Source: Deltaproteobacteria bacterium UBA5754 | Lineage (GTDB): Bacteria; Desulfobacterota; Dissulfuribacteria; Dissulfuribacterales; UBA5754 | Length of the DNA stretch: 29,139 nt | Assembly: GCA_002419025.1 (NCBI GenBank) | Contig: DIFG01000040.1 | Location: forward strand, 1-29,139 | Reading direction: 5' to 3' | Part shown: in pieces, positions 29,075 to 29,139 of the stretch | Layout of the letters: each line of letters begins with the position of its first letter | Numbering within the stretch: position 1 is the stretch's first letter | The notes under the pieces: generated by a model | Database searches by the model: none | What the model was told of the DNA's origin: nothing | What the model saw: only the letters and a program-made list of their open reading frames with translations | Program-made: the position numbers and the translations under genes

Positions 29075-29139
29075 AAAAAACCCGATCTGCGGCGTTGCTT
29101 CAATTTTCCAGCCCATGCGGCGTACGCCAAGTACGCCTC
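29075..29139. repeat. Edge of a probable interspersed repeat
   Basis: After the mlaE stop the sequence runs CCGATCTGCGGCGTTGCTTC and later GCGGCGTACGCCAAGTACGC. From memory this resembles non-coding repeats common in Deltaproteobacteria genomes, containing CGATCTGCGGCGTTGC and a CGTACG..AAGTACGCC palindrome. The window ends inside it, so neither its boundary nor its copy number can be judged. Confidence 0.4.

Overview
The window is a GC-rich (roughly 58-60% by eye) chromosomal segment. The gene set suggests an anaerobic or microaerophilic member of the former Deltaproteobacteria (Desulfobacterota or similar): arsenic genes, bacteriohemerythrin and rubrerythrin, a PEP-CTERM exported protein behind a sigma-54 promoter, HemE/HemH/HemG next to a NirJ/AhbD-like radical SAM protein, and a STAS-MlaE permease. 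This placement is inference from gene content; no rRNA or marker gene is present and I saw no tRNA.

Layout. (1) 86-3388, minus: an arsenic operon, arsR, arsC, an ArsP/DUF318-type permease, a CxxC thioredoxin-like protein and a UMF1-type MFS protein, read from an AT-rich promoter at about 3396-3424. (2) 3389-3885: a non-coding block with nested hairpins, then a good promoter and a leader hairpin. (3) 3886-16916, plus: a 13-kb defence operon. Its order is small HTH protein, SNF2-type helicase with DUF3883, Fic protein, broken RhuM-family gene, DUF1156 DNA methylase, AAA_21 ATPase, TOPRIM-like DUF4276 protein and DUF499 ATPase. (4) 16917-17365: non-coding, with two exact 38-bp direct repeats. 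(5) 17366-19054, plus: a Kef/CPA2 cation-proton antiporter. (6) 19093-24918, minus: hemE-hemH-hemG-geranylgeranyl-reductase-like genes, tightly overlapped, preceded by a radical SAM gene and separated from it by a 112-bp nested palindrome. (7) 25176-25817, minus: PEP-CTERM protein with a sigma-54 promoter. (8) 26240-26868, plus: a VapBC-type toxin-antitoxin pair, with a decayed 3' piece of a hemerythrin gene on one side and the intact gene on the other. (9) 26887-27956: divergent bacteriohemerythrin and rubrerythrin. (10) 27987-29066: STAS-MlaE permease, then the edge of what looks like an interspersed repeat.

Most notable is the defence operon. Helicase + methylase + DUF499 ATPase is a recurrent core in defence islands; I recall it being catalogued as a helicase-methylase-ATPase or 'Hma'-like class but cannot verify that here. 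This copy carries a Fic protein joined by an ATGA overlap, and an inserted ATPase-TOPRIM pair built like the PARIS (AriA/AriB) or OLD systems. It also shows unusual molecular history. The helicase gene carries two palindromic repeats inside its reading frame, the methylase has a low-GC mosaic segment around its catalytic DPPY motif, and RhuM is broken by an internal deletion and an amber codon.
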